A stretch of 64,000 nt of DNA from Porphyrobacter sp. AAP60 (GCF_001296025.1 NZ_LJHV01000002.1:310001-374000), one strand, 5' to 3'. Positions 37,138 through 48,510 are shown, counted from the first letter of the stretch. Translations and numbers: made by a program. Notes: generated by a model not told the origin, from the letters alone.

Positions 37138-37893
37138 ATGATCGGTGCGGTTCCGGCTCTGCTGGCGCTCGCCTTTTTCGTCACCGCGCTGCTTTATGCC
37201 AGCGTCGGATTTGGCGGGGGATCGACCTATTCGGCCCTCCTGGCGCTTTCGGGGCTGGATTACCGGTTGCTGCCGCTGATATCGCTCGCTTGCAATATCG
37301 TGGTGGTCACTGGCGGTAGCATCCGGTTCGCCCGTGCCGGTCTGACTCCCTGGCGCAAGGCCTTGGTGATTGTGGCACTGGGCGCACCGGCCAGCTTTCT
37401 TGGCGGGATGACTCCGATCAGGGAGGCAACTTTCCTTGCGCTACTGGGTGGCAGCCTGGTGCTGACCAGCCTCACCATGCTGATCCCTGTGCGTGAAAGA
37501 GCTAACGGAGCGCCATTGGGGTTAGCCCGCTGGATGCCGATTGCGGCCGCACCGCTGGGCTACTTTGCCGGTCTGGTCGGAATCGGCGGAGGAATCTTCC
37601 TCGCGCCGCTGCTTCATCTTGCACGCTGGCATGAACCGCGCGGAATTGCCGCAACGGCGAGCCTGTTCATCCTCGTCAATTCGCTTTTCGGACTGGCGGG
37701 ACAGTTGCTGAAGAACGGACCATGGCTGTTCGGCACCGCTTTGGGTGCTGCGCTACCACTGTTGATCGCAGTCGTAATTGGCGGCCAGATCGGCGGTCTG
37801 CTCGCCGCACGCCTGCTCCCGCCGCAATGGATCCGGTGGATTACAGCAGCGCTGGTATTGGTGGTAGGGGTGCGGCTTCTGGCGGGAGTGTGA
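37138..37893 (+). CDS. TauE/SafE (TSUP) family membrane permease
   Basis: A 251-residue protein with seven or eight membrane segments and two half-repeats marked by the family's glycine-rich motif (ASVGFGGGSTYS early, GLVGIGGGIFLAPLL in the middle). Family members export sulfite or sulfoacetate or transport other small organosulfur anions. The substrate is not known here. GGAG sits 6 bases before the ATG at 37138, which beats the GTG at 37135. It is not obviously tied to secA, 28 bases upstream. Confidence 0.86.
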   Translation: MIGAVPALLALAFFVTALLYASVGFGGGSTYSALLALSGLDYRLLPLISLACNIVVVTGGSIRFARAGLTPWRKALVIVALGAPASFLGGMTPIREATFLALLGGSLVLTSLTMLIPVRERANGAPLGLARWMPIAAAPLGYFAGLVGIGGGIFLAPLLHLARWHEPRGIAATASLFILVNSLFGLAGQLLKNGPWLFGTALGAALPLLIAVVIGGQIGGLLAARLLPPQWIRWITAALVLVVGVRLLAGV

Positions 37894-37927
37894 CGAGCCG
37901 ACAATCCAAATCGCCGAACAAAGAAAA

Positions 37928-38002
37928 TGGCTCCCCGAGTAGGATTCGAACCTACGGCCAAGTGATTAACAGTCACCTACTCTACCGCTGAGCTATCGGG
38001 GA
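37928..38002 (-). tRNA. tRNA-Asn (GTT)
   Basis: A 75-nt cloverleaf on the minus strand. The acceptor TCCCCGA pairs with TCGGGGA, the D-arm contains AGCTCAGCGGTAGA, the anticodon arm is GGTGA-CTGTTAA-TCACT with anticodon GTT, and the T-arm contains GTTCGAATC. The discriminator is G and CCA is encoded. It lines up closely with the E. coli gene. Confidence 0.96.
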
Positions 38003-38098
38003 GCAACTCTTCCAAGCGGTCTAAGGAAGAGCGGAAGCGCGCCTATATGGGGCGGCAAAAAGGAATGCAAGGGGCTTTTGCGCGAAGCCGCGTTGCAA

Positions 38099-38893
38099 TC
38101 ACTCGGTAATGAACTGCTCGGCGACGATGCGTTCTTCCAGCGATTGGCCGGGATCGAACAGCAGCGTCAATTCGCGGTCGCGCGCAATTTCCAGCCGCAC
38201 TTCGGCGATGTCGCGCAGTTCCTTCTGGTCAGCCACTGCGGCCACCGGACGCTTGGCCGGGTCGAGCACGCGCAGAATGATCTTCATCCGGTCAGGCAGG
38301 ATCGCCCCGCGCCAGCGGCGAGGGCGGAACGGGCTGATCGGGGTCAGCGCCAGCATCCGGCTATCCAATGGCAGGATCGGGCCATTGGCCGAAAGATTAT
38401 AGGCGGTGGAGCCCGCCGGTGTTGCCACCAGCACCCCGTCACAAACCAGTTCCTTGATCCTGACCCGATCACCCACGGTAACTTCGATCTTGGCGGTCTG
38501 GCGGGTCTCGCGCAGAAGCGAGATTTCGTTGATCGCGCACATCTCGTGCGTTTCGCCATCCTGGGTGATCGCTTCGACCCGCAGTGGCGAAATCGTCCAG
38601 CGCCGCGCGCGCGCCAACCTTGCGGCAATCGCGGCGCGTTTATCATAGCGGTTCATCAGGAAGCCGACTGTGCCCAGGTTCATTCCGAATGCCGGTAACA
38701 CCCGTCCCGCATCGATCATCGCGTGAAGCGTCTGCAACATGAATCCGTCGCCGCCCAGAACCACGACGGCATCGGCATCTTCGACCGGCACCCATTCGCG
38801 CTGTTCCTGCAGCCCTGCCAACGCTTCTTGCGCGCGCGGCGTATCCGAAGCCAGCAGCGCAAGCCGTTGAGGGGATGTCCCGTTGCTCGCCAT
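38099..38893 (-). CDS. nadK: NAD kinase
   Basis: Phosphorylates NAD to NADP. The GGDG motif is VVLGGDGFMLQTL, the NE/D motif is AINEISLLRE, and TPAGSTAYNLSANGPILPL is the sugar- and phosphate-binding region. The open frame reaches 39016, but GGGGAGAG just before the ATG at 38893 and the usual length of about 260 residues set the start. The gene stands alone, divergent from the EAL gene. Confidence 0.96.
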   Translation of the reverse strand: MASNGTSPQRLALLASDTPRAQEALAGLQEQREWVPVEDADAVVVLGGDGFMLQTLHAMIDAGRVLPAFGMNLGTVGFLMNRYDKRAAIAARLARARRWTISPLRVEAITQDGETHEMCAINEISLLRETRQTAKIEVTVGDRVRIKELVCDGVLVATPAGSTAYNLSANGPILPLDSRMLALTPISPFRPRRWRGAILPDRMKIILRVLDPAKRPVAAVADQKELRDIAEVRLEIARDRELTLLFDPGQSLEERIVAEQFITE

Positions 38894-39047
38894 TTGTTTC
38901 TCTCCCCAGGGCAAAAGCTGCCTTGCGCCACTTATCCCCGGTGCATCGCTTTGTGTTTGCCCTGATGTGCCAGTTTCGGGCGGATTGCAATTGATGCGAG
39001 TCAGGGGCAGTTTCAATGGCTAAGGCAGCGGGGCCAAGGGGAGTGCG

Positions 39048-39878
39048 ATGGAGCAGGGGCGGGCATCATTACGTGACAAATCCCGCGGGCGCTTTCCCGG
39101 CGTCAGCCCCGGCGTGCTCGAAGCGGATCTGTTGAGCGCGCTTGACCGGCGTGAGATCGAAGTCTTGTTCCAGCCGCAATTTTCTTGCCTCACTGGGGCG
39201 GTGGTGGGGGCCGAGGCGCTGGCGCGCTGGCGGCACCCGACACTGGGCGAGATTGGAGCGCGCGATCTGTTTGCCGTGGCAGAGCGGGCAGCGCTGGTTG
39301 CACCGCTTTCGCGCCATGTGGTCGCCCGCGCGCTGGAGGACGCAGCGACCTGGCCTGAAGGCCTGACGCTGTCGCTCAACATCACGCCTGAAGAACTGGG
39401 CGACCCTCGCTTTGCCGCAGATTTTGCCGCGCTGATCGGGCGTTCGGACATTGCGCCCCAGAGACTGATGCTGGAGATTACCGAGGATCTGCTGCTCAGG
39501 AACCTGCCGCAGGCCGGTTCCGCGCTCAAGGCTTTGCGGGGACTGGGTTTTCGTACCGCGCTCGACGATTTCGGGGCAGGGTTCTGCAATTTCCGCTACT
39601 TGCGCGAACTGCCACTGGATGCGCTGAAACTTGACAAAGCGATGGTCGAAGGCGTGCCCGCCGATGGTACTGCGCTCGCCGTGTTGCGAGCTATCGTGGC
39701 CTTGGCGAAGGCACTGGGCCTTGCGGTCTACGCGGAAGGGATCGAGGACGAGATCCAGCGCGCAGCGATTACCGCCGAAGGGTGTGATTTTTGGCAGGGT
39801 TTCCTGCGGGCGCAGCCAATGCCGAGCGAAAGCGTGCTGGCACTGGCGCGCACGGCGCGGGGGATGGGGCACGGGTGA
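39048..39878 (+). CDS. stand-alone EAL-domain c-di-GMP phosphodiesterase
   Basis: A 276-residue single EAL domain (about residues 24-262) with no sensor domain. The active-site residues are all visible: Glu56 in AEALARW, Asn111 in SLNITPEE, Glu143 in MLEITED, Asp173-Asp174 in LDDFGAG, Lys194 in LKLDK, Glu230 in YAEGIED and Gln250 in WQGFL. It should hydrolyse c-di-GMP to pGpG. Divergent from nadK across 154 bases. Confidence 0.9.
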   Translation: MEQGRASLRDKSRGRFPGVSPGVLEADLLSALDRREIEVLFQPQFSCLTGAVVGAEALARWRHPTLGEIGARDLFAVAERAALVAPLSRHVVARALEDAATWPEGLTLSLNITPEELGDPRFAADFAALIGRSDIAPQRLMLEITEDLLLRNLPQAGSALKALRGLGFRTALDDFGAGFCNFRYLRELPLDALKLDKAMVEGVPADGTALAVLRAIVALAKALGLAVYAEGIEDEIQRAAITAEGCDFWQGFLRAQPMPSESVLALARTARGMGHG

Positions 39879-39936
39879 GCGCCCCGTTGCCGCCAAACGT
39901 CCGGCCACACGCTCCTTGAGCGGATCACAGGGCATC

Positions 39937-40791
39937 TTATCGCACGAGTAGCACCGGCGTCTTGACTGTGCGGATCATCGCGGTGGTTGTGCTTCCGATG
40001 AACATGCGGCGCAGCGGTGAATGCCCGTAGGCACCCATCAGCAGCAGCGGGTTGGGCTTGCTTGCCACCACGGCGGGGATCACATCCTCCGCCTTGTTCG
40101 GATCAAGGACGCTTGAGACGGCATGTCCCGCGCCGAAAGCGGCTTCGGCTTCGGTCAGCAGGCTGGTTTTCGCTTCGCCCTTCGCTTCGGCCATGACGAT
40201 AGTGACGGGCAGGCCTTCGAACAGCGGGGAGTTGGCGAGGCGTTCGAGCGCCCGATTGGCCGCCGGGCTGCCGTCATAGGCGAATACCACGTGTTCCGGC
40301 GCGGTGTAGGTGCGCGATGCGATCAACACCGGCTTTTCGCTGGCACGCACGACCCGTTCGATGATCGAGCCGATCTGTTCTGGCGAGAATTCATGGTCGG
40401 TGCCGCGCTTGCCCATAACCACCAGCCGTGCCTGCGCTTCACGTTCGAGGATTTCCTCGACCGCACCTCCGTGTCGGTGGAGCGCCGTGATGTCGGTTAC
40501 GCCCGCCTCGCGCAGAATCTGTTCGCCAGCGGCAAGCAATGCCCGGCCCTTGGCGATTTCGGCGCGGCTGCTTTCTTCCGAAAGCCGCACCAGTTCTTCC
40601 ATCAGATCGGTTTTCACACCGAGACCGATCGCGCCTGAAAGATCGCGGCGCGTGGTGACCGGATCTTGCTTGGGAACGACGTGGAGCAGTTCTACCGGCA
40701 ATCCAAGCCGCCGTGCTGCCCAACCGGCATAGCCGCAGACGCTGGGTGCATAAGCCGAGGCATCGATCGCTGCGAGTACCTGTTCCATCAT
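39937..40791 (-). CDS. tandem-domain universal stress protein
   Basis: A 284-residue protein made of two UspA domains. The ATP-binding loop G-x2-G-x9-G-(S/T) appears as GKRGTDHEFSPEQIGS in the first domain and GAYGHSPLRRMFIGST in the second. The N-termini of both (VLAAIDASAYAPSVCGYA and VVFAYDGSPAANRAL) are typical. It follows sulP by 11 bases on the same strand, so the two form a unit. It may sense ATP for the transporter; that is inference. Confidence 0.9.
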   Translation of the reverse strand: MMEQVLAAIDASAYAPSVCGYAGWAARRLGLPVELLHVVPKQDPVTTRRDLSGAIGLGVKTDLMEELVRLSEESSRAEIAKGRALLAAGEQILREAGVTDITALHRHGGAVEEILEREAQARLVVMGKRGTDHEFSPEQIGSIIERVVRASEKPVLIASRTYTAPEHVVFAYDGSPAANRALERLANSPLFEGLPVTIVMAEAKGEAKTSLLTEAEAAFGAGHAVSSVLDPNKAEDVIPAVVASKPNPLLLMGAYGHSPLRRMFIGSTTTAMIRTVKTPVLLVR

Positions 40792-40802
40792 TCTCTCTCC
40801 TG

Positions 40803-42287
40803 TCAGTGCGCCCCTATCTGCGCTTCGGCGCCGGGCTTGTCATGCGTGGCGAAGCGTTCGATCAGCGCCGCGCTGGTATCATTCAGGCCGACGATCTCGA
40901 CCGCAGTGCCTTCGCGCCGGAACTTCAACATCGCCTTGTCGAGCGTTCCGACCGCAGAGATGTCCCAGAACTGCGCTCCGGAAACGTCGATCACAACTTG
41001 ATCAACCACCTCCTTGAAATCGAAGGCTTCGACGAAGCTATCGGAGGAGGCAAAGAAAACCTGCCCCGAAACCCGATAGCGCCTGACAAGACTATCGCCC
41101 GACAGTTCTGAATCCACGCTGAAGCTGCGCTTGACCTTGCTGGCGAAGAACAGGCCCGACAGGATCACACCGGACAATACACCCTGCGCCAGATCGTGGG
41201 TCCATACGGTGACCACGACCGTCACGACCATCACGACAGACGATTGCCAGGGGTGATAGCGAATGTCCTTGATCGAGCTCCACGAGAACGTGCCGATCGA
41301 AACCATGATCATGACCGCAACCAGCGCAGCCATCGGAATAATCGCCACCAATCCGCCCAGCACCATCAGCAGAAACAGCAGAAATGTGCCGGAGACGAAT
41401 GTGGAAAGCCGTGTCAAACCGCCGGACTTTACGTTGATCACCGATTGTCCGATCATCGCGCAGCCACCCATGCCGCCGAGAAAGCCGGTGAAGAAGTTGG
41501 CGATGCCCTGACCCTTCATCTCGCGCTGCTTGTCGGACGGGGTATCGGTCAGATCGTCAACGATCTGCGCCGTCATCATCGATTCCAGCAGGCCCACTGC
41601 TGCCATCGTTGCCGAAAAGGGCAGGATGATTTGAAGCGTTTCCAGCGTGAATGGCACGTCGGGGATCAGCCACATCGGCAATGATGTGGGCAGTTCGCCC
41701 ATATCGCCCACGCTGCGGACATCGAAGCCAGTGTAGTAAACCAGCGCCGTCAGAACCAGAATGGCAATCAGTGGCGACGGCACGGCCTTGGTGAGGTAGG
41801 GGAACAGATAGATGATCGCCAGCCCGCCCGCGACCAGTGCATAGGTCAGCACCGGCACGCCGATCAGTTCGGGCAATTGCGCCATGAAAATGAGGATCGC
41901 CAGTGCATTCACGAACCCTGTGATCACCGAGCGCGAGACATACTGCATCAACAGATTGAGCCGTAGAAATCCCGCAATCACTTGGATCACGCCCATCAGG
42001 ATCGTGGCGGCGAACAGGTAATCCACGCCGTATGTCCGCACCAGCGGTAGCACCAGCACCGCGATGGCAGCGGTGGCGGCCGAGATCATCCCCGGCCTGC
42101 CGCCCACCAGCGAGATGATCACCGCAATCGAGAATGAGGCATACAGCCCGACCCGCGGATCGACCCCGGCAATGATGGAGAAGCCGATCGCTTCAGGGAT
42201 CAGCGCGAGCGCAACGACGATCCCGGCCAGAATGTCATTGCGCGGGTTGGACAACCATTCACGCTTGATGGTTTCGATATATGTCAT
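40803..42287 (-). CDS. SulP-family anion transporter with STAS domain
   Basis: A 494-residue membrane carrier. Ten or more membrane segments fill about residues 20-395, with the family segments [20 protein letters not shown] and GLYASF, and a C-terminal STAS domain starting near residue 400 ([20 protein letters not shown]). Members carry sulfate, bicarbonate or other anions. The open frame extends to 42413, but AAGG before ATG 42287 and the family N-terminus ([17 protein letters not shown]) set the start. Operon with the downstream usp gene. The 231-base gap upstream shows no gene. Confidence 0.9.
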   Translation of the reverse strand: MTYIETIKREWLSNPRNDILAGIVVALALIPEAIGFSIIAGVDPRVGLYASFSIAVIISLVGGRPGMISAATAAIAVLVLPLVRTYGVDYLFAATILMGVIQVIAGFLRLNLLMQYVSRSVITGFVNALAILIFMAQLPELIGVPVLTYALVAGGLAIIYLFPYLTKAVPSPLIAILVLTALVYYTGFDVRSVGDMGELPTSLPMWLIPDVPFTLETLQIILPFSATMAAVGLLESMMTAQIVDDLTDTPSDKQREMKGQGIANFFTGFLGGMGGCAMIGQSVINVKSGGLTRLSTFVSGTFLLFLLMVLGGLVAIIPMAALVAVMIMVSIGTFSWSSIKDIRYHPWQSSVVMVVTVVVTVWTHDLAQGVLSGVILSGLFFASKVKRSFSVDSELSGDSLVRRYRVSGQVFFASSDSFVEAFDFKEVVDQVVIDVSGAQFWDISAVGTLDKAMLKFRREGTAVEIVGLNDTSAALIERFATHDKPGAEAQIGAH

Positions 42288-42518
42288 GTGTGACCTTGCT
42301 TGCGATTTGATGTTCCGCGAAGTCCGGCGCGCTGGCCGTGTTGGCCGCGATGCGGGAAGCGGATCGGACAAGACGTAAAGGTTATCCCGGGGATAGGCGC
42401 CGGGCCGAGCCACCCGAAATGATCCGGGTCCGGCGAAGATGGCAGCCCGATAAGCCAGATTATCCGATGCTGCAAGTGCGAGGGCCAGCCCCCGCCGTGC
42501 CCGGTCGGAGGGCTGCTA

Positions 42519-45500
42519 TCAGGCCGCCTTGCTGGCTTTTGCTGCCTTCTTGACGATGCCAGACAGGCCCTTGGTCAGCTGGAACAGCCCGTTGAGCCTG
42601 CTTTGCGGATCGCCCCAGGCGCGGTTGATCACCAGCTTCATGTCCGGACGCAGCTTGGCCGTGTCCTTGCCGCCTTCGTTGAGCCTCTCGACATAGGCGA
42701 TCAGACCCATGGGATCGGGGAAATCGTCCTTGTGGAAGGTGACGAGCGTACCGCGCGCGCCGACATCGATCTTGGCGATGTTGGCGCCAATCGCTTGATG
42801 CTTGATCTCGATCAGGCGGATCAGGTTCTTGGTCGGCTGAGGCAGATCGCCGAAGCGGTCGATCATCTCGGCGGCCATGCTTTCGATCTCGTGCTGCCCT
42901 TCGGCCTGATTGAGGCGGCGATAGAGCGCCATGCGTACCGCAAGATCGGGCACGTATTCCTCTGGAATCATGATCGGGGCATCGACGGTAATCTGGGGTG
43001 TGACCTTGTCGCGCGCAGGGGAGAGGCCCATTTCGCCAGCCTTCGCGGCAAGGATCGCCTCTTCCAGCATCGCCTGATAAAGTTCGAAGCCGACCTCGCG
43101 GATATGGCCTGATTGTTCATCGCCCAGCAGATTGCCCGCCCCGCGAATGTCGAGATCGTGGCTGGCCAGCTGGAAACCTGCGCCAAGGCTGTCGAGATCG
43201 CCCAGCACCTTCAGCCGCTTCTGCGCGACTTCCGAAAGCGCAACGCCCACCTCGTGCGTCAGATAGGCATAGGCGCGCAGCTTTGCCCGCCCGACACGGC
43301 CACGCAGCTGATACAGCTGGGCAAGACCGAAGCGGTCGGCGCGGTGGATGATGATGGTGTTGGCCGACGGGATGTCCAGCCCGCTTTCGACGATGGTGGT
43401 CGATAGCAGCACGTCATACTTGCGATCATAGAACGCACCCATCCGCTCCTCGACCTCGCTGGGCGACATCTGGCCGTGGGCGGAGACCGATTTCATCTCG
43501 GGCACGTGTTCACGCAGCCATTCCTCGACATCGGCCATGTCGGAAATGCGCGGCACGACGATGAAGCTTTGCCCGCCGCGGTGATGTTCGCGCAGCAAGG
43601 CTTCGCGCATCACCATATCGTCCCATTCCATCACATAGGTGCGCACTGCAAGCCGATCGACCGGAGGGGTCTGGATGGTGGAAAGCTCGCGTAGGCCGCT
43701 CATCGCCATTTGCAGCGTGCGCGGGATCGGGGTGGCGGTGAGGGTGAGGACGTGAACGTCGGCGCGCAGCTGTTTCAGCTTCTCCTTGTGGGTCACGCCA
43801 AACCGCTGTTCCTCGTCGACGATGACAAGGCCCAGGTTCTTGAACTTGGTGTTCTTGGACAGGATCGCATGGGTGCCCACCACCAGATCGATCTGGCCGT
43901 TCTCCAGCCCTTCGCGGGTTTCGGTTGCTTCTTTCGCGGTGACCAGACGTGACAGGCGGCCGACTTGCAGCGGGAAGCCTGCAAAACGTTCGGCAAAGTT
44001 CTGGAAGTGCTGCCGGGCGAGCAGGGTGGTGGGAGCGACAATCGCCACCTGCTGCCCTGCCATTGCCGCCACAAACGCAGCGCGCAAAGCTACCTCGGTC
44101 TTGCCGAAGCCGACATCGCCGCACACCAGCCGGTCCATCGGGCGCCCGCTTTCAAGGTCTGACAGGACATCGGCAATGGCGCGGTCCTGATCTTCGGTTT
44201 CGGGCCAGGGAAAACGGTCGGTGAACTGGCCGAGTGTTGCAGGATCGGTTGCCAGCACCGTTGCCTGCCGCAGCGCACGGGCAGCGGCGACCTGCATCAG
44301 TTCGCCCGCGATGGCGGTAATCCGCTCCTTCAGCTTCGCGCGGCGGCGTTGCCACGCTTCCCCGCCCAGCCGGTCAAGCGGCACCGTCTGTTCGGATGAA
44401 CCATAACGGCTGAGCACATCGATATTCTCGACCGGGATGAACAGCTTGTCCCCGCCGGCGTATTCCAGCGCGACGCAATCATGCTGGCTCTTGCCGACCG
44501 GGATCGGTTCCAGCCCGAGATAGCGTCCGATCCCGTGTTCGATGTGAACCACCAGATCGCCTTTGCCCAGCGCCTGAAGTTCGGCGAGAAATGCGTCGGA
44601 ATCCTTGCGCTTTTTCTTGCGCCGCACCAGCCTGTCGCCAAGCATGTCCTGTTCGGTGAACAGTTCCAGGGTGTCGCTCGCGAAACCGGTTTCGAGGGGC
44701 AGGATGACCACGGCGGCCTTGCCCTTGGCAGCCAGACCAAGCGCCTGTTGCCAGCTGTCGGCGAGGGCAGTGGGCGCGCCCGCTTCTTCAAGGATCGAAG
44801 CGATGCGCCTTGCGCTGCCGTTGGAATAGGTCGCAACCATCGGTTTGCGACCGGCCTTGGCCACGGCCTTCAGGTGCTTTGCCGCAACCTCGTAAACATT
44901 CTCCCCGCGTCCACGCTCGGGCGAAAAATCGCGGGCCGAGCGGAAGCCGAAATCGAGCACCTGCTCAGCGCCCTCGCTGGCAAATCCCGTGGCGCGGTGG
45001 GCGGGCATGGCGGCGAGGCCGACGTCGAACTCGGCCCGCGTGAGGTACAGTGCGTCTGCGGCGAGCGGGCGGTAAGACCCCTTGCGTTCGCCTGCGATCC
45101 GCCCGCGCTGGTCGTGATAATCCGCGATGTCGGTCAGGCGTTCTTCCGCCGCACCCAGCGCGCCCTGATCGATGATCACCACGTCATCCTTGGCGATGTG
45201 ATCGAACAGGGTGGCCAGCCGGTCTTCGAACAGCGGCAGCCAGTGCTCCATCCCCGCCAGACGCCGCCCTTCGGACACGGCTTCGTAAAGCGGGTCCTGC
45301 GTCGCGTTGGCGCCGAACAATTCACGGTAACGACTGCGGAAACGTTTGATGCTGTCTTCGTCGAGCAGAGCTTCCGACGCTGGCAGCAGCAGGTGGGATT
45401 CGACCCGTTCCACGGTGCGCTGTGTGGCGGGGTCGAATAGGCGAAGACTCTCCAGTTTGTCCCCGAAGAAGTCGAGTCTCAGCCCGGCATCGAGGCTGGA

Positions 45501-46019
45501 AGGGAAGATATCGACAATCGACCCGCGCACCGCAAATTCGCCGTGATCGATCACCGTATCGGTGCGGCCGTAACCTTGCCGTATCAGCAAGGCTGCAAGG
45601 CTTTCGTGACCGATCGTCGTGCCCACCCGGAACTCGCGCACGCTTTCGCGCACCCGGAACGGTGTCAGCACCCGTTGCAGCACGGCGTTGACGGTGGTCA
45701 CCAGCAATTGCTGCGCGCTGCCGGGCTGTTGCAGGCGGTGGAGCGCGGCCAGACGTTCGGCACTGATCGAAAGCGCGGGGCTGGCTCGGTCGTAGGGCAG
45801 GCAGTCCCACGCAGGGAAGGCGAACACGTCAACTTCGGGTGCGAAGAACTGCGCGGCTTCTACCGCAGCGCGCATGGCGGCATCATCGGGCGCGATGAAC
45901 ACGGCCCGGCGCTTTGCCGCTCGCGCCAGATCGGACAGCACCAATGGCAAGCTGCCGCGCGGCAGTGAGGACAAGGTCAGCGGGCTTTGGGCCGCGAGAA
46001 TGCGGTTCAGATCGGGCAT
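42519..46019 (-). CDS. mfd: transcription-repair coupling factor
   Basis: Removes RNA polymerase stalled at DNA lesions and recruits UvrA. The 1166 residues show the UvrB-like N-terminal modules (GSIVDIFPS and the surrounding region), the CarD-like RNA polymerase interaction domain ([20 protein letters not shown]), and the RecG-like SF2 translocase with Walker [20 protein letters not shown] and the TRG region [10 protein letters not shown]. The C-terminal UvrA-binding domain is present. No breaks. sdhE lies 53 bases upstream. Confidence 0.97.
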   Translation of the reverse strand: MPDLNRILAAQSPLTLSSLPRGSLPLVLSDLARAAKRRAVFIAPDDAAMRAAVEAAQFFAPEVDVFAFPAWDCLPYDRASPALSISAERLAALHRLQQPGSAQQLLVTTVNAVLQRVLTPFRVRESVREFRVGTTIGHESLAALLIRQGYGRTDTVIDHGEFAVRGSIVDIFPSSLDAGLRLDFFGDKLESLRLFDPATQRTVERVESHLLLPASEALLDEDSIKRFRSRYRELFGANATQDPLYEAVSEGRRLAGMEHWLPLFEDRLATLFDHIAKDDVVIIDQGALGAAEERLTDIADYHDQRGRIAGERKGSYRPLAADALYLTRAEFDVGLAAMPAHRATGFASEGAEQVLDFGFRSARDFSPERGRGENVYEVAAKHLKAVAKAGRKPMVATYSNGSARRIASILEEAGAPTALADSWQQALGLAAKGKAAVVILPLETGFASDTLELFTEQDMLGDRLVRRKKKRKDSDAFLAELQALGKGDLVVHIEHGIGRYLGLEPIPVGKSQHDCVALEYAGGDKLFIPVENIDVLSRYGSSEQTVPLDRLGGEAWQRRRAKLKERITAIAGELMQVAAARALRQATVLATDPATLGQFTDRFPWPETEDQDRAIADVLSDLESGRPMDRLVCGDVGFGKTEVALRAAFVAAMAGQQVAIVAPTTLLARQHFQNFAERFAGFPLQVGRLSRLVTAKEATETREGLENGQIDLVVGTHAILSKNTKFKNLGLVIVDEEQRFGVTHKEKLKQLRADVHVLTLTATPIPRTLQMAMSGLRELSTIQTPPVDRLAVRTYVMEWDDMVMREALLREHHRGGQSFIVVPRISDMADVEEWLREHVPEMKSVSAHGQMSPSEVEERMGAFYDRKYDVLLSTTIVESGLDIPSANTIIIHRADRFGLAQLYQLRGRVGRAKLRAYAYLTHEVGVALSEVAQKRLKVLGDLDSLGAGFQLASHDLDIRGAGNLLGDEQSGHIREVGFELYQAMLEEAILAAKAGEMGLSPARDKVTPQITVDAPIMIPEEYVPDLAVRMALYRRLNQAEGQHEIESMAAEMIDRFGDLPQPTKNLIRLIEIKHQAIGANIAKIDVGARGTLVTFHKDDFPDPMGLIAYVERLNEGGKDTAKLRPDMKLVINRAWGDPQSRLNGLFQLTKGLSGIVKKAAKASKAA

Positions 46020-46072
46020 AGGTTTCCAGTCAAGCCGCGCGGGCCCAAAGCGTTCCCGCGCAGCGCCAGCGC

Positions 46073-46363
46073 TCAGCGCGGAATATCGACGTAATCGAGT
46101 TTTTGCATCGTCGTCAGCAGATCACCCGCCAGATGGTCTGGTGCAGGCTGCGATCCCAGCGCCCAGGCCATCACATCGACATCATCTTCGTCAAGCAGGG
46201 CTTCGAACCACGCCAGTTCCGCTTCCCTCCAGCTCGCATGATAGCGATCATAGTAACCGCCGATCATGTAATCGGCCTCGCGCGTGCCGCGATGCCAGGC
46301 GCGGAACTTGGCGCGGGCGAGACGTTGTTCGAAGGTTGGGCCAGAAGAGGGTATGTCGGTCAT
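46073..46363 (-). CDS. sdhE: succinate dehydrogenase assembly factor (FAD insertion)
   Basis: A 96-residue SdhE/Sdh5 protein that helps attach FAD covalently to SdhA. The conserved RGxxExD motif is WHRGTREADYMIGGYYD. A GTG 9 bases upstream is in frame, but the ATG at 46363 has AGGTGGAG just before it and is the better start. Its place between mfd and recG is the standard alphaproteobacterial order. Confidence 0.93.
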   Translation of the reverse strand: MTDIPSSGPTFEQRLARAKFRAWHRGTREADYMIGGYYDRYHASWREAELAWFEALLDEDDVDVMAWALGSQPAPDHLAGDLLTTMQKLDYVDIPR

Positions 46364-46434
46364 GCGCTCCACCTAGCCACAGGTCTGCGCGTCTTCAACT
46401 CGCAATGATGCCTGAGTGATGTTAGCGAACCGCC

Positions 46435-48510
46435 ATGCGCCCCGAGGCTCTCAATCCGTTGTTCGCTGAAGTCCAGTCGCTGGAAGGCGTCGGGCCGAAG
46501 GTGATGAAGCCGCTGGAGAAGCTTGGCCTGACGCGGGTCAAGGATGTCGCCTATCACCTGCCCGAACGTTTCGTCAGCCGTCATGCGATCGCCGATCTGG
46601 ATGCGGGTAGCGAAGGCGAGCAGGTGATCATCGCGCTCACTCCGATCGAACACCGGGCGCCAAGGCCTGGAAGCCGCGGGCCGTACCGCGTGCTGGCGCA
46701 GGATGCGGCGGGCAATATCTGCGCGCTGACGTGGTTCGGCAAGGCGGCCTATGGCGCGAAAAAGCTGCTCCCCGTGGGCGAGCAGCGCTGGATCGCCGGA
46801 CGGCTCGACCGCTATGGCGACATGCTGCAGATCGTGCATCCCGATCATATCGAGGTGGACAGCGCCGCCAATATGGGGCGGCTGAGCGAGCCGGTCTATC
46901 GCCTGTCCGAAGGGCTGACACAGCCCAAGGTGGCGGGTCTGGTCGAACAGGCGCTGGCGCGTTTGCCCGAACTTCCCGAATGGATCGAACCGGGACAATT
47001 GGCCAAGGCGGGATGGCCCGCGTGGCGCGATGCGCTGCGGTTGGGGCATGAAACAACCAACGAAAAAGTGCGTGACCGGCTCGCCTATGACGAACTGCTG
47101 GCGAACAGCCTTGCGCTGCTGCTGGTCAAGGCCGAGGGGCGCAGGCGGAAGGGGCAGGCGCTGGCAGGCGACGGTGTGTTGCGCGGAAAGCTGCAATTGC
47201 CCTTTGCGCTGACGGGCGCGCAGACCCGCTCCATCGCCGAGATCGAAGGCGACATGGCGCAGGAAGCGCCGATGCTGCGGCTGCTGCAAGGCGATGTCGG
47301 TGCGGGCAAAACCGTTGTGGCACTCAACGCAATGCTGATCGCGGTAGAGGCAGGCAAGCAGGCGGCGATGCTGGCACCCACCGAGATACTGGCGCGGCAG
47401 CACTTCGAAACGCTGCGCAAGATGCTCGGCCCCACCGGGGTGGAGATCGCACTGCTGACCGGCCGGGCGAAGGGGCGTGAGCGCGAGAGCATACTGATGG
47501 GGCTGATGGACGGCTCTATCCAGATACTCGTCGGCACTCATGCGATCTTTCAGGACACGGTGAATTACCGCGATCTGGGGCTTGTGGTGATCGATGAACA
47601 GCACCGGTTCGGCGTTGCGCAGCGGCTTTCGTTGGCGGCAAAGGGCCGCCGCGCGCCGCATACGCTGGCCATGACCGCCACTCCGATCCCTCGCTCGCTG
47701 ACGCTGGCGCAATATGGCGAGATGGATGTCAGCCGCCTCGATGAATTGCCGCCGGGCAGACAGGCGATTGATACCCGCGTGGTCGGGCAAGACCGGATGG
47801 ACGAGGTCGTCGCCGGGGTCGAACGCCACCTTGCCAGCGGGCAGCAAGCCTATTGGGTGTGCCCGATGGTGCGCGAGATCGACGGCGTGCCCGACCTTGC
47901 CGATATTGCCGCAGCCGAGGCCCGCTATGCCGCGCTGAAGGAGCGGTTTGGCGATGCGGTGGTGCTGGTCCACGGGCAATTGCGCCCGGAAATCAAGGAC
48001 GCCGGGATAGAGCGTTTCGCCAGCGGACAGGCGCGGTTGCTCGTGGCAACGACGGTGATCGAGGTCGGGGTTGATGTGCCTGCCGCCACGCTGATGGTGA
48101 TCGAACAGGCCGAACGCTTCGGCCTTGCCCAGCTGCACCAGCTGCGCGGACGGGTGGGGCGGGGGGCGGAGAAGTCCACCTGCCTGCTGCTGCGGGGGTC
48201 TGGCCTGTCGGAAACGGGGCGGGCGCGGCTGGCGCTGATGCGCGAAACGCAGGACGGGTTCCGGATCGCCGAGGAGGATCTGGAATTGCGCGGCGGGGGC
48301 GAATTGCTCGGCACGCGGCAATCGGGGGAGGCGGCTTTCCGGATCGCCAATCTTGAACAGATGCAGAAGCTTCTGCCGGTCGCTCACGGCGATGCGCGGT
48401 TGCTGATGGAGCGGGACGGCGGCCTTACAAGCCCTCGCGGAGAGGCGGCGCGGTTGCTGCTTTATCTGTTCGAGCGTGACTGGGGCGTCCAGTTGCTGCG
48501 CGGGGGTTAG
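46435..48510 (+). CDS. recG: ATP-dependent DNA helicase RecG
   Basis: Branch-migrating helicase for stalled replication forks and Holliday junctions. The 691 residues contain an N-terminal OB-fold wedge domain, Walker A QGDVGAGKTVVALNA, the DEQHRFGV box, ATTVIEVGVDVP and QLRGRVGRG. The start is divergent from sdhE across 71 bases. The stop overlaps the convergent low-Mr phosphatase gene by 4 bases. Confidence 0.97.
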   Translation: MRPEALNPLFAEVQSLEGVGPKVMKPLEKLGLTRVKDVAYHLPERFVSRHAIADLDAGSEGEQVIIALTPIEHRAPRPGSRGPYRVLAQDAAGNICALTWFGKAAYGAKKLLPVGEQRWIAGRLDRYGDMLQIVHPDHIEVDSAANMGRLSEPVYRLSEGLTQPKVAGLVEQALARLPELPEWIEPGQLAKAGWPAWRDALRLGHETTNEKVRDRLAYDELLANSLALLLVKAEGRRRKGQALAGDGVLRGKLQLPFALTGAQTRSIAEIEGDMAQEAPMLRLLQGDVGAGKTVVALNAMLIAVEAGKQAAMLAPTEILARQHFETLRKMLGPTGVEIALLTGRAKGRERESILMGLMDGSIQILVGTHAIFQDTVNYRDLGLVVIDEQHRFGVAQRLSLAAKGRRAPHTLAMTATPIPRSLTLAQYGEMDVSRLDELPPGRQAIDTRVVGQDRMDEVVAGVERHLASGQQAYWVCPMVREIDGVPDLADIAAAEARYAALKERFGDAVVLVHGQLRPEIKDAGIERFASGQARLLVATTVIEVGVDVPAATLMVIEQAERFGLAQLHQLRGRVGRGAEKSTCLLLRGSGLSETGRARLALMRETQDGFRIAEEDLELRGGGELLGTRQSGEAAFRIANLEQMQKLLPVAHGDARLLMERDGGLTSPRGEAARLLLYLFERDWGVQLLRGG

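Noticed and set aside
42288..42518. Gene in the sulP-mfd gap
   Set aside because: Only short shadow frames; a 5-bp GATAA/TTATC inverted repeat (42449-42464) is too weak to call.
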